A stretch of 64,000 bases of DNA, taken from positions 62,001 to 126,000 of the forward strand of contig JABTBR010000002.1 of the NCBI GenBank assembly GCA_013284265.1, written 5' to 3'. Of the stretch, positions 35,933-44,257 are shown piece after piece (position 1 is the stretch's first letter; each line of letters opens with the position of its first letter). A program made the position numbers and the translations under genes. This DNA is from Oxalobacteraceae bacterium (lineage in GTDB: Bacteria > Pseudomonadota > Gammaproteobacteria > Burkholderiales > Burkholderiaceae_D). The notes beneath the pieces were generated by a model. The model searched no databases and was not told the DNA's origin. It worked only from the letters and a program-made list of their open reading frames with translations.

Positions 35933-36289
35933 ATGGGTTATTTACGAAAAATATGGACCGACGCGAAAGCCGACGCCAAACGGCAAGGCGCGGACGTGAG
36001 CAAACTGCTAAGCGGCAAGGTCGATCTGGGTCCGCTGCTCGACGCCTGCGACACGGCAGTCAAGGCATACGACAGCGGCATGGACAAATTGGCCCGCTCG
36101 CCGAACGACGCCAAGGCAGCTGCGCTGAAAAAAGCGGTGCGCGACGCCTATGATGCCGCCGAGAATGCGGCGAACCAGTATGTCAGTCTGTTGAGAAACT
36201 GGCACAATCCGGTGGCGGACACGCTGAAAACCGTGCTCGCGATGAACATCATCCATTCGATCAACGCCTACCGCCTCCGGTACCGCTAG
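35933..36289 (+). CDS. Small helical protein, second gene of sigma-54 transcript
   Basis: 118 residues from the ATG at 35933 (AGGAG at 35922-35926). It is almost entirely helical by composition, Ala/Lys/Asp-rich ('SPNDAKAAALKKAVRDAYDA'), with a more hydrophobic C-terminal helix ('VADTLKTVLAMNIIHSI') and a basic end ('RLRYR'). No signal peptide or known family. It is probably co-transcribed with the gene before it, and a strong hairpin follows directly. Partner or immunity roles are possible but unsupported. Confidence 0.75.
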   Translation: MGYLRKIWTDAKADAKRQGADVSKLLSGKVDLGPLLDACDTAVKAYDSGMDKLARSPNDAKAAALKKAVRDAYDAAENAANQYVSLLRNWHNPVADTLKTVLAMNIIHSINAYRLRYR

Positions 36290-36294
36290 CGTCC

Positions 36295-36325
36295 GGCAGG
36301 CTGGCGCCTTCCGCGCCAGCCTGCC
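36295..36325. terminator. Hairpin terminator, 13-bp perfect stem
   Basis: GGCAGGCTGGCGC (36295-36307) pairs perfectly with GCGCCAGCCTGCC (36313-36325) around a 5-base loop, 5 bases after the stop of the small helical protein. There is no long T run, so termination may be partial. The remaining gap to 36540 holds only the next promoter. Confidence 0.65.
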
Positions 36326-36448
36326 CTTCACACACCAAAGAAATTTTCCTCGCCAGCGCGATCGACTCCCGTCAAGGAATGCGGGAATGCGCGTCCCCCG
36401 CGTCCGCCAGCCCCCACTGATCCGGCGCCATTGTGCGGACTCATCGCA

Positions 36449-36477
36449 TTACCAGACACGGCCTTACCGTGTAAAAT
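36449..36477 (+). promoter_or_regulatory. Sigma-70-type promoter of the sigma-54 activator gene
   Basis: TTACCA (36449-36454) and TAAAAT (36472-36477) are 17 bp apart. The spacer contains an inverted repeat ACACGG-CCTTA-CCGTGT (36456-36472) that could be an operator. The start codon follows 63 bases later. Confidence 0.5.
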
Positions 36478-36540
36478 TACCAGGCTGAGCCGCTCACAGC
36501 CAGCCACGCCATTTCGACTCCTCGTTTCAAGCTGTTCACC

Positions 36541-38043
36541 ATGAACCCTGCCGATATCACGCTCAGTTCGCCCATGTCGGCGCCCGCGCACAATGCGCGC
36601 GCCTTGCTGTGCCTGACCATCGTCTGGCATCCCGACACCCGGCGCATCGGCGAGCAAGCCATCGCCACCGGCGACACGCTCGAACTGGCGCGCTTCCAGC
36701 CGCTGTTCTGCCAGCCGCAAGCCGATGGCCTGGGCCTGGGCTACGGCGGCATCTCGCGCGAGCCGCTGCGCCTCGTGCGCGACGCGCACGATGGCGTCCA
36801 CATCAGCCTGCCCAACAGCCGCATGGTGGTCGAACTCAATGGCCAGCAAGTGCATGAAGGCTGCTATCTGACCAGCGAACAGCTGCGCGCCGGCGCCATC
36901 CTCGGCCTGGGCCGCGCGGTACTGCTTTGCCTGCACTGGATGGATCGCCTGCCCAAGCTCAACCCGGTGGCCGGTCTGGTGGGCGTGGGCGCGGCCGCCA
37001 TCAAAACGCGCGAGCTGATCCGCCAGGCCGCCAGCACCGACGTGGCCGTTCTGCTGCTCGGTGAAACCGGCACCGGCAAGGAAGTGGCGGCGCGCGCGAT
37101 TCACGCGATGGGACAACGCGCCGCGCGTCCTCTGGTCAGCGTCAACATGGCGGCGCTCAACGAAGCGCTGGCGGCGGCCGATCTGTTCGGCGCGGCCAGA
37201 GGGGCTTATACCGGCGCCCAGACGGCACGCCAGGGCCTGTTCGGCCAGGCCGAGCAGGCCACGCTGTTTCTCGACGAAATCGGCAATACGCCGGCCTCGG
37301 TCCAGCCGATGCTGCTGCGGGTGCTGGAAACGGGCGACTACCGCCCGCTGGGCGCCAGCCAGGATTTACGCTCCAGCGCGCGCCTGATCGCCGCCACCGA
37401 TCAGGACCTGTATGGCGGCGGCTTCAATCCGGCACTGCTGCGCCGCCTCGAAGGCTTCATCATCCAGATTCCGCCGCTGCGCGCGCGGCGCGAAGATATC
37501 GGCTTGCTGATCTGCGAATTCCTGGCGGACTTGCCGGCCGCGCCCGCGCTGCCGCAGCCACTGGTGAGCCAGTTCGCCAACTACGACTGGCCCGGCAACA
37601 TCCGCCAGCTGCGCCACCAGTTGCGGCGCGTGGCGCTGGCCTTGCAGATGGGCGAAGTACCCGAGCTCGATTTCATGCTGGCCGACACCCTGCCCCCAGC
37701 GGTCTCGGCGGCGCGCGCCATGTCCACCCAGCCGGTCTCGGCGCGGCGCAAGCTGGCCGAGGTCGCGCAGGAGGAAGTACTCGCCGCGCTGGAAAACAAT
37801 GGCTGGCAGATTCTGGGCGCGGCGCGCGCACTGGCCATTTCGCGGCCGTCGATGTACCGGCTGATCGAAGAGCATCCGCACATCCGCCGCCCGGACCAGA
37901 TAGGCGAGGCCGAGCTGCGCGCCGCGCTGGCCGCCAGCGGCGGTGAGCTGGCCGCCTGCGCGGCGCAGCTGAAAACGCCGGCCGAGGCCTTGCGCCGTCA
38001 TCTGCGCCACCTCGACGACGCGCCTACTTTCCCACGCGGATGA
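36541..38043 (+). CDS. Sigma-54-dependent activator with FHA-like N-terminus
   Basis: 500 residues. The N-terminal part (about 35-135) has FHA features: 'ISREPLRLV', 'LPNSRMVVELNGQQV', ending in a beta-rich segment. The AAA+ domain has Walker A 'GETGTGKE' (174-181), the sigma-54 contact loop as GAYTGA (221-226) in place of the usual GAFTGA, and Walker B 'TLFLDEIG'. A Fis-type helix-turn-helix ('LENNGWQILGAARALAISRP') is followed by about 60 extra residues. FHA domains bind phosphothreonine, so it may read the Ser/Thr kinase encoded in the convergent operon. Its 3' end overlaps the last gene of that operon by 20 bases. The sigma-54 promoter at 35125 is its likely target. Confidence 0.88.
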   Translation: MNPADITLSSPMSAPAHNARALLCLTIVWHPDTRRIGEQAIATGDTLELARFQPLFCQPQADGLGLGYGGISREPLRLVRDAHDGVHISLPNSRMVVELNGQQVHEGCYLTSEQLRAGAILGLGRAVLLCLHWMDRLPKLNPVAGLVGVGAAAIKTRELIRQAASTDVAVLLLGETGTGKEVAARAIHAMGQRAARPLVSVNMAALNEALAAADLFGAARGAYTGAQTARQGLFGQAEQATLFLDEIGNTPASVQPMLLRVLETGDYRPLGASQDLRSSARLIAATDQDLYGGGFNPALLRRLEGFIIQIPPLRARREDIGLLICEFLADLPAAPALPQPLVSQFANYDWPGNIRQLRHQLRRVALALQMGEVPELDFMLADTLPPAVSAARAMSTQPVSARRKLAEVAQEEVLAALENNGWQILGAARALAISRPSMYRLIEEHPHIRRPDQIGEAELRAALAASGGELAACAAQLKTPAEALRRHLRHLDDAPTFPRG

Positions 38044-38461
38044 GGCACTCCTGGTCCACCATGAAGGGGAAGCTCAGCGCGCCGGCCTCGCCGTCGCCCG
38101 GCTCGCGCAGGCGGTAGCGCCCCACCAGCGCAAACCGGAAGTAGCCGGCATCGGCGGCGCAGGTCAGGACGCGCGCATTGAAGAAGTGTGCCGGCGCCAG
38201 ATAGCCTTCCGGCGCTTCCGCTTCATTGCGATACTCCGTGCTCAGCACTGCCATGTTACCGAGCTCGACCGGCCAACTCCGCATCTCGACCTCCGCCACT
38301 GGCAAACCTTGTTTGAAGAAGAAACTCAGCGTATCGCCCGGACGCATCAGCGAAGGCATGGTGTTGCGCGGCAGGCTATGCGGCACGCCTTGTTCATAAA
38401 CAAAATAGTTCGGGGACAAGGCATTCTGTTCCAGGTCGATCAACATGTAAAAGTTCGTCAT
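38024..38461 (-). CDS. Unknown family paralogue 4, kinase operon
   Basis: 145 residues from the ATG at 38461. It shares with three upstream neighbours an N-terminal strand pattern ('YMLIDLEQNALSPNYFVYE'), a 'NTMPSLMRPGDTLSFFF' segment, and a C-terminal 'YFRFALVGRYR...FPFMVD' ending in a short strand. No signal peptide. The fold looks all-beta. It is the last gene of the kinase operon and overlaps the 3' end of the sigma-54 activator. The layout weakly recalls the AidA/PixA inclusion-body family; I could not confirm this. Confidence 0.8.
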   Translation of the reverse strand: MTNFYMLIDLEQNALSPNYFVYEQGVPHSLPRNTMPSLMRPGDTLSFFFKQGLPVAEVEMRSWPVELGNMAVLSTEYRNEAEAPEGYLAPAHFFNARVLTCAADAGYFRFALVGRYRLREPGDGEAGALSFPFMVDQECLIRVGK

Positions 38462-38474
38462 TTTTTCCACCCCC

Positions 38475-38996
38475 TCATGCAAGCTTGATGCCGCCGACCG
38501 TCAGCTCGCAGCGCAGATCGACCAGGAAAGGAATATCGGCCTCCGGCGAGCCGCCCAGTCCGCGGGGACGGCTACTGCCCCACAGCGCGAAGCGCCAGCT
38601 GCCGGCGCCAGCGGCAACGGTCAGGACGGGGCTTGGGCCGGATGGACTGGCGCTCATTTCGCCCCCTAGCCAATAGTCGAAATCATAAAAGGCGGCGCTG
38701 CCCCCCTGCGGATTGACACGGTCGGCATCGGCGCGAGGCGCTTCAACAAAGGGAGAGTGCCGGACCGTGCCCTGCACGGGACGGACCGCCATCAACAGCG
38801 GCAGGGTCAAGGAATACGCCATGCCCGGCGCGGTCTCCCGGTCGGGATGGGTGTTGAAGCGGAACTGAATCTGGTCACCGCCCAGCAGGACGTCGGGCAT
38901 CGTGTTCAGCAGGAACAGCGTGTCGGCGCCGCTGACCTGGTAGGCCGGACGTGTGCTGCCGCGCGACAAGTCAATTTCAAAGGTATAAATGGTCAT
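38475..38996 (-). CDS. Unknown family paralogue 3, kinase operon
   Basis: 173 residues, the longest of the four copies. Family features: 'YTFEIDLSRGSTRPAYQVSG', 'LNTMPDVLLGGDQIQFRF' and 'GSWRFALWGSSR...IPFLVDLRCELTV'. An extra loop of about 25 residues lies in the middle ('NPQGGSAAFYDFDYWLGGEM'). The gene ends 13 bases before the start of paralogue 4. Divergence among the copies is large, so the duplication is old or under diversifying pressure. Confidence 0.8.
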   Translation of the reverse strand: MTIYTFEIDLSRGSTRPAYQVSGADTLFLLNTMPDVLLGGDQIQFRFNTHPDRETAPGMAYSLTLPLLMAVRPVQGTVRHSPFVEAPRADADRVNPQGGSAAFYDFDYWLGGEMSASPSGPSPVLTVAAGAGSWRFALWGSSRPRGLGGSPEADIPFLVDLRCELTVGGIKLA

Positions 38997-39036
38997 GTCT
39001 GGTCTCTGATCTCAGGTCAATGGATGAGGCATACGT

Positions 39037-39477
39037 CTATCTCGGCCGCACGTCCCCGGCGCCGACCTGGGTTTCGGGATCAATGATCCAGGGCGTATGA
39101 CTGCCCATCAGATTCTTGTAGACCCCGACCAGGGTGAAACACCAACGCCCGTTCTGCTGGCCAAACACCAGGGTCTGCGAGGTAAATCGGTAACGTCCCG
39201 CACCATCTTCCGAGATGCTGGTGTCGAGCGGAATCGCAAACCGCGCCGCGTCGGAAAATGGCGAGGCGGCCAAATTGTCGAGCAAGGGACGGGTGTACAC
39301 ATTCACGCTGACCAGCTCATCGCGCGCGCCGGCGTGGATGATGAACGTCACGGTATCGCCCTCGTCGAGGCGCGAAGGCATGCTGTTGGACCAGCTCTTC
39401 GCATGGCCGTCGCTGACCTGGTAGTCTGGACGGATACCGCCATTGTCCAGATAAATATGAAATTGGTAGGCTTGCAT
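39037..39477 (-). CDS. Unknown family paralogue 2, kinase operon
   Basis: 146 residues from the ATG at 39477, chosen because GGAG precedes it; the frame opens earlier at 39495. Family features: 'YQFHIYLDNGGIRPDYQVSD', 'NSMPSRLDEGDTVTFII' and 'RWCFTLVGVYKN...TPWIIDPETQV'. It lies between paralogues 1 and 3 with short gaps of about 40 bases, consistent with one operon. No catalytic motif or signal peptide is seen. Confidence 0.8.
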   Translation of the reverse strand: MQAYQFHIYLDNGGIRPDYQVSDGHAKSWSNSMPSRLDEGDTVTFIIHAGARDELVSVNVYTRPLLDNLAASPFSDAARFAIPLDTSISEDGAGRYRFTSQTLVFGQQNGRWCFTLVGVYKNLMGSHTPWIIDPETQVGAGDVRPR

Positions 39478-39523
39478 TGTCACTCCGTTCTGCAATCTGG
39501 GCTTGAGGGATCAGGGGCGGGGC

Positions 39524-39976
39524 TTAGCTTACCCGGCATCTAAAATCGAGCAAAAAAGGCGTCAGCGTCGCTACCCGGTTGACGTACAGACCGAGCAGTG
39601 TGCATTGCCAACTCCCTCCGCCCACGCAAATACTCAGACGCTTGGCGCACTGGTAGGTATTGCCGCTACGTTCCTGCTGCCCATTGCCGGCATCCAGAAT
39701 GGTAAAGCTATGGACATCGTTCTCAGGCTGAAACGGTGATTTGGCCGGAACCCGGTTGCTGGCGGGACGCACATACAGCGTCAACTGCTTCAGCTCGCGC
39801 AAACCACCGCGCGCGCCGTCGTCGCCAACGATGATGGAAAACTGTAAGCTGTCGCCCAGCGCAAACACGCTGGGCATGGTATTTTTTTCGGGATCTGCCT
39901 TGCCTTGCGAGGAGACGGTATAACCCGGCGTCGCGCCGCCGCCGGAAAGATCCACCTGAACCAGATAGGCTGCCAT
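39524..39976 (-). CDS. Unknown family paralogue 1, kinase operon
   Basis: 150 residues. Family features: 'YLVQVDLSGGGATPGYTVSS', 'NTMPSVFALGDSLQFSI' and 'GSWQCTLLGLYVN...TPFLLDFRCRV'. It follows the Ser/Thr kinase gene by 24 bases, so the two are almost certainly co-transcribed. This tight link makes the four paralogues candidate substrates or effectors of the kinase. That is inference from position alone. Confidence 0.8.
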   Translation of the reverse strand: MAAYLVQVDLSGGGATPGYTVSSQGKADPEKNTMPSVFALGDSLQFSIIVGDDGARGGLRELKQLTLYVRPASNRVPAKSPFQPENDVHSFTILDAGNGQQERSGNTYQCAKRLSICVGGGSWQCTLLGLYVNRVATLTPFLLDFRCRVS

Positions 39977-40000
39977 TTATCGCTCCATGTGAGAGGAAGT

Positions 40001-42172
40001 TCAATTACGGGAATAACGGGAATCGCGCCGCAGTTTCAGCAGGTCCGGCTCCGCCTCGATCAGCTTGACCGGATAACCCAGCGTCCTGGCCTTGGCGATT
40101 GCCGCAAGTGCTTCTGTACGCATATCTAGCAATTCATATGCCAGTGCAGCTCTGAACTGCACATTGGCGTTGCCGGGCGCCTGGCCGAGCGCGCGCGCCA
40201 TCAGCGCCAGCGCCCGTATCCTATCCCCCGTTCTTGCCGAGTACAGGCCGATGCGCGACACCAATGTGCTATCGCCGGCGGCGCGCGCCAGTTTCGGTTC
40301 GCCCAGTTCCAGCGCCCGCTGGTAAGCCTTGCGCGCCTCCGCCTCCCGGCCGGGTATCCACAGCAGGGTATCGGCGAGGTTGGCCCAGGCCAGGTAATGC
40401 GAGGGATCGCCACCGCTTGGCGCAACGGCATGTTCGAATGCGGCGGCGGCGGCAACATAATCTCCCCGTACAAACAGGGCGGTGCCGAGGTTCCCGTACA
40501 AAACAGCACTGGAGCGCACCTGCAAACCTTGCTGAAGCACCTGCAATGCCTCTTCCTGACGGTTTTCGCGCTGCAGCACGGCGCTCAGGTTGGCATAGGA
40601 ATACACGGCATCGGGCTGCACCTTGATGCTGTATCTGAAAGCGCGTTCGGCGGCGGCATGATCGCCCTGCTCGTAGTACGCGCTGCCCAGACTGTCGGCA
40701 CACAGGCGTTCGTCCGGCGTGCGTTGCAGACACTGTTCAGCCAGTTGTATCGCCTCGCCGCGCCGCTGCAGCAAGCGCAGCACCATCATCTTGCCCAGCG
40801 TTGCCAATGAATTCGTCGGTTCCAGTGCAAGGGCACGCTCGAACGACTTCAGCGCGGCCGCATCCTCGTGTCGCATCGTTTGCACCCGGCCAGCGGCGAC
40901 ATGGCCAAGCGCCAGCTGATCATTCAAGGCGAGCGCCTGCTGCGCGCTGGCGGCCGCCTTTTGCAGCCAGGTCTCATCCTCATCCGCGCTGCTGTAGCGA
41001 TAGCTGTAGGCCAGCGACAGACCGGCGACCGCCGCGGCGTTGTGCCGCTCATGCGCAAGAATCAAATTGAAATGCGCGATCGCGGCATCGAGTTTTTCCG
41101 GGCGATCAAATTGCGTGAGCGCTTCATACCCCTGCTGCATTTCCTGGGCAATGGAATTCGGGCGCGCGGACACGGCCTGCGGCAGCAGCGGCAGCGGCAG
41201 GCGCAACTGCCAGACTGCCGCGCCGGCCAGCGTGGCGGCCAGCAGCGCAATCACTGCAGGCCGGCGCCATGCCGACCACCGTCGCGGCCGATTGACGGCA
41301 AGCATAGGGGCGCCAGCCAGTGCCGGCGCAGGCTGCGCCAGATATGCGTCCACCTGCTGCATCGAGGCCAGGCGCTGCTTCAGGTCGCGTTCCGTCATCG
41401 CCCGCACCAGCTGGATCAGCGCAGGCGATGCCACGCCCTGATAGTCCCATTGTCCCGACGACGATTGCATTTGCGCCGCCGCCAGCGCCAGCCCCGACAG
41501 ATTGGCGTGCGGACGCGCGCCGCTCAGCAGCTCGTACAGGATCACGCCCAGCGCATAGATGTCGGACGCCGGGCTCAGCGCCGCGCCGACCAGACGTTCC
41601 GGCGCCATATAGGCGATGGTGCCCTGGGGATCGAGTTCGCGCATCGACGTGGTCGCCTGTGGATCGGCTTGTGCCGCCAGGCCGAAGTCGAGAATGCGCA
41701 CCGTGCCGTCCGGCTCGAGCATCAGATTCGACGGCTTCAGGTCGCCATGGACCAGGCCGGCCGCATGCGCCTCCTGCATCGCCTGCGCCACCTGGCGCAC
41801 GATGCCGATGGCTAGTCCCTCGCCGAGCGGATGCTGCTGCAATAGCTGGCGGATGGTCTGGCCCGGCACCAGCTCCATGACGATCGCGTGGCTGTGCGCA
41901 TCGTCCTCGATCGCGTGGATTTTGACGAAGGCCGGATGGCGCAGCGACGCGGCCAGCTGCGCCTCGCGTATCAGCCCGTGCTCCCCCTGCGCTGGCAGCA
42001 CTTCCTTCTTCAGGCGCTTGATCGCGACACCGCGCAGCAGCTTGCTGTCCCAGGCTTCAAACACCAGACCGAAGCCGCCCTCGCCCAGACATTGGCGCAG
42101 TTCGTAATGGGACAGGCTGGCCGACACGGCTTGCGGTGCGCCGTCTCCAGGGCGCTGAACAGACGGCTCCAT
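40001..42172 (-). CDS. Membrane-anchored Ser/Thr protein kinase with TPR repeats
   Basis: 723 residues. The N-terminal eukaryotic-type kinase domain has the glycine loop 'GEGGFGLVFEA' (30-40), Lys52 in 'VAIKRL', Glu70, catalytic loop 'HGDLKPSN' (142-149), 'DFGL' (162-165) and 'APE' (190-192). The loop has Gly in place of the Arg of RD kinases, so activation-loop phosphorylation may not control it. A single membrane helix (about 307-324) follows, then TPR-type repeats to the end (about 350-715). The TPRs would lie in the periplasm if the kinase is cytoplasmic, suggesting a sensor. It heads the operon with the four paralogues. Confidence 0.9.
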   Translation of the reverse strand: MEPSVQRPGDGAPQAVSASLSHYELRQCLGEGGFGLVFEAWDSKLLRGVAIKRLKKEVLPAQGEHGLIREAQLAASLRHPAFVKIHAIEDDAHSHAIVMELVPGQTIRQLLQQHPLGEGLAIGIVRQVAQAMQEAHAAGLVHGDLKPSNLMLEPDGTVRILDFGLAAQADPQATTSMRELDPQGTIAYMAPERLVGAALSPASDIYALGVILYELLSGARPHANLSGLALAAAQMQSSSGQWDYQGVASPALIQLVRAMTERDLKQRLASMQQVDAYLAQPAPALAGAPMLAVNRPRRWSAWRRPAVIALLAATLAGAAVWQLRLPLPLLPQAVSARPNSIAQEMQQGYEALTQFDRPEKLDAAIAHFNLILAHERHNAAAVAGLSLAYSYRYSSADEDETWLQKAAASAQQALALNDQLALGHVAAGRVQTMRHEDAAALKSFERALALEPTNSLATLGKMMVLRLLQRRGEAIQLAEQCLQRTPDERLCADSLGSAYYEQGDHAAAERAFRYSIKVQPDAVYSYANLSAVLQRENRQEEALQVLQQGLQVRSSAVLYGNLGTALFVRGDYVAAAAAFEHAVAPSGGDPSHYLAWANLADTLLWIPGREAEARKAYQRALELGEPKLARAAGDSTLVSRIGLYSARTGDRIRALALMARALGQAPGNANVQFRAALAYELLDMRTEALAAIAKARTLGYPVKLIEAEPDLLKLRRDSRYSRN

Positions 42173-42589
42173 AACGCGGACTTCCTCGTACAGTTGATGA
42201 CGGCGGCCTCGCCGGGCCGCCGTGGAATGGAATTCGTGAACCGTCCAGCGTAGAGGCTAGCCCTCCCTGGCGGATGCTGGAATTGTGACATTGTTTCAAT
42301 GCCAAGTGTAACTCACAGCAATTGTTATTTGGCATTTTTCTGAGCTGGGCCGCCCACTTGGCCTCGTCGAGGAGATTGATTATGGCTACCATCGAAGCGG
42401 TCGAACGAGCAAGGCGACCGGCGCGGACAAGGGAAGGCAAGGCCCACCTTGAGCAGGGTCCGGGCCGGGAGGGGTGGAGGGGCGGCCATTGGGCGCTGTG
42501 ATGGCACATCGTCGCAGGCGCGCGGAATATCGGCTGGCCTGCGACGATGAAGGGTCCCGCACAGGGCGCTCGCTTGCGCCCGCTCAAGT
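42173..42589. other. Intergenic region with inverted repeats, no gene
   Basis: No convincing ORF is present. It holds AATGCCAA (42298-42305) and TTGGCATT (42329-42336), an 8-bp inverted pair upstream of the kinase gene. It also holds a 12-bp perfect inverted repeat CATCGTCGCAGG/CCTGCGACGATG (42507-42518 and 42538-42549) just after the lectin gene. The second may form a hairpin end for that transcript, though it lacks a T run. Short frames here have poor composition. Confidence 0.5.
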
Positions 42590-44167
42590 TTAGGGCATCT
42601 TGGTATGCTGCTTGCAGACCGGACGGGCGAAGGCCACCACCACGCCGCTGATGCCGGTCGGATCGATCACGGTAACGATCGTCTCCGCGCCGCTCAGTAT
42701 GGTGTCGCTGAGGAAATAAGCCATCTGCAAGGCGGCGTACTCGCGGGCGATGCGGCGGTAATTGGCCGACTCCCTTGGATATTTGGCCGCCACCTGGTCC
42801 TCCACCGTGGAGGGCGCGATGGTGCCCAGATGGGCTTCCGCCGCCGTCATGAAGGTGTTGACTGAGCCTTCCAGCAAGATGATCGCCTGGGCGATATCGT
42901 AGGCGGAACTTGCCACTTTCAGCTGCTGCTTGGACTCCATCAGTTCCTTCGCCGCAACCCCAAAAGCGCCATCGGTGGCAAGACTGGCGATCATGAACCC
43001 GGTCGACAGTACCTGATCGCTGATGACGGCGGCGCAGGTACCGCTGTTGTTGGCGCAGGCTGCCGGGCCGCAGCTGACCGTTCCCTTGGCGCATTCGGCC
43101 GTGCAACTGGTCACAAAACAGCTGTAGCCGCTGCGCGCCGCGATATAGCACAGCCCCGCCTGCAAATCACGGTTCGAGTTGCAGCTGCTGGGAATGCTGC
43201 CGGCGCCACGGCCATAGGTAATCCGTTTGAACACGCACACGATCACACCGGCGATATTTTTGCGGTCGTAATTGTCGCGGCAGGATTCATGGACGTAGTT
43301 GTCGCAGATGCCCAGGGTTTTGTGTTTGCAGACGGTCTTGGGCGTGTAGGTCGCCTCCGCCTTGGTGTTGCAGGTCGGGCCGACGCCGGTGTAGCCGGGG
43401 TCGCAGTAGGGATAGCACAGGCCGTCGTTGTCCTGCTGCCTGCTGCCGCAGTTGGCCGCGATGCCCACGCCGCGGTCATAGCCGGCCGGTTTCCAGCAGA
43501 AGGGACAATTGACGATCATGTATTCGCGCATCATCCACAAGGCCGTGTCGGCCAGCTTTGCCTGGGTCTCGATCGCCCCCAGGATGGCCGTGTTCGGCAG
43601 TTGTACCTTCACGCCTTTGACCACGCCCGGCACCGTGCCGAGTAAAGGCCAGTTCGCGGGAACGCCATTGGCCGTCCACTTTTGGTTGCCGTTGAAGGCG
43701 CAGGTTTCCACATCCAGGCTCGCATCGCTGTTCTTGTTGGCGTCCTTGATCGCCAGACACAGGCCATTCGCTTTTCCATCGCTGTTGAGCGAGCGGATAT
43801 ACGTGCCATCATACGACCAGAGCTGACCGAGCTTGCCGGTACAACTGTGGCTCTGGACTGCGCTGCCATGCTTGATTGCCGAGACGATGGTCAGGCAGTT
43901 GCGGGTGGTGACCCCGACGTTCGCCGGCCCGTTCAGCAGATTGGAGGTATAGGAAATGACGCCGCTGTCGTTGAAAGTGGCGTTTTGCATGGCCGGCGCC
44001 TTGCCGCACTGTTGCATGGAAATCTGGCGGTTGCCGATCGGGGGCGCTTCCTGAATACACAGATTGCTCAGTTGATTGACGATGGTGGCATCCTTGGTCT
44101 GTGCCTGGGCCGACGAGAAGGCCGCTGCGCACAGCGCCAGGAGCAGTATTCTTAATATCAATTTCAT
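42590..44167 (-). CDS. Secreted Cys-rich protein with ricin-type lectin domain
   Basis: 525 residues from the ATG at 44167. A signal peptide ('LILRILLLALCAAAFSSAQA') is followed by a beta-trefoil (about 25-160) with QxW-type repeats ('LGQLWSYDG', 'NQKWTANG') typical of carbohydrate-binding ricin B folds. A central region (about 200-370) has many Cys, including 'CPFCW', 'CYPYCDPGYTGVGPTC' and 'CFVTSCTAEC', suggesting disulfide-rich modules. The C-terminal 140 residues are helical and without known motif. It could be an extracellular adhesin or toxin. It has no close operon partner; the kinase operon starts 418 bases downstream in the same direction. Confidence 0.8.
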   Translation of the reverse strand: MKLILRILLLALCAAAFSSAQAQTKDATIVNQLSNLCIQEAPPIGNRQISMQQCGKAPAMQNATFNDSGVISYTSNLLNGPANVGVTTRNCLTIVSAIKHGSAVQSHSCTGKLGQLWSYDGTYIRSLNSDGKANGLCLAIKDANKNSDASLDVETCAFNGNQKWTANGVPANWPLLGTVPGVVKGVKVQLPNTAILGAIETQAKLADTALWMMREYMIVNCPFCWKPAGYDRGVGIAANCGSRQQDNDGLCYPYCDPGYTGVGPTCNTKAEATYTPKTVCKHKTLGICDNYVHESCRDNYDRKNIAGVIVCVFKRITYGRGAGSIPSSCNSNRDLQAGLCYIAARSGYSCFVTSCTAECAKGTVSCGPAACANNSGTCAAVISDQVLSTGFMIASLATDGAFGVAAKELMESKQQLKVASSAYDIAQAIILLEGSVNTFMTAAEAHLGTIAPSTVEDQVAAKYPRESANYRRIAREYAALQMAYFLSDTILSGAETIVTVIDPTGISGVVVAFARPVCKQHTKMP

Positions 44168-44257
44168 GATTTTCTTTCTAAAAAATGGCCACGCCAGCAC
44201 CTGCGCGCACGTGGTCGGGGGAGACGCCGGCGGCGCGCCGACGTCCGGCAGGCGGGC

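Noticed and set aside
42293..42310. Possible minus-strand sigma-54 promoter before the Ser/Thr kinase gene (TTGGCAT)
   Set aside because: The -24 half fits, but at the required spacing the -12 half is AT-rich with no GC, so it does not meet the consensus.
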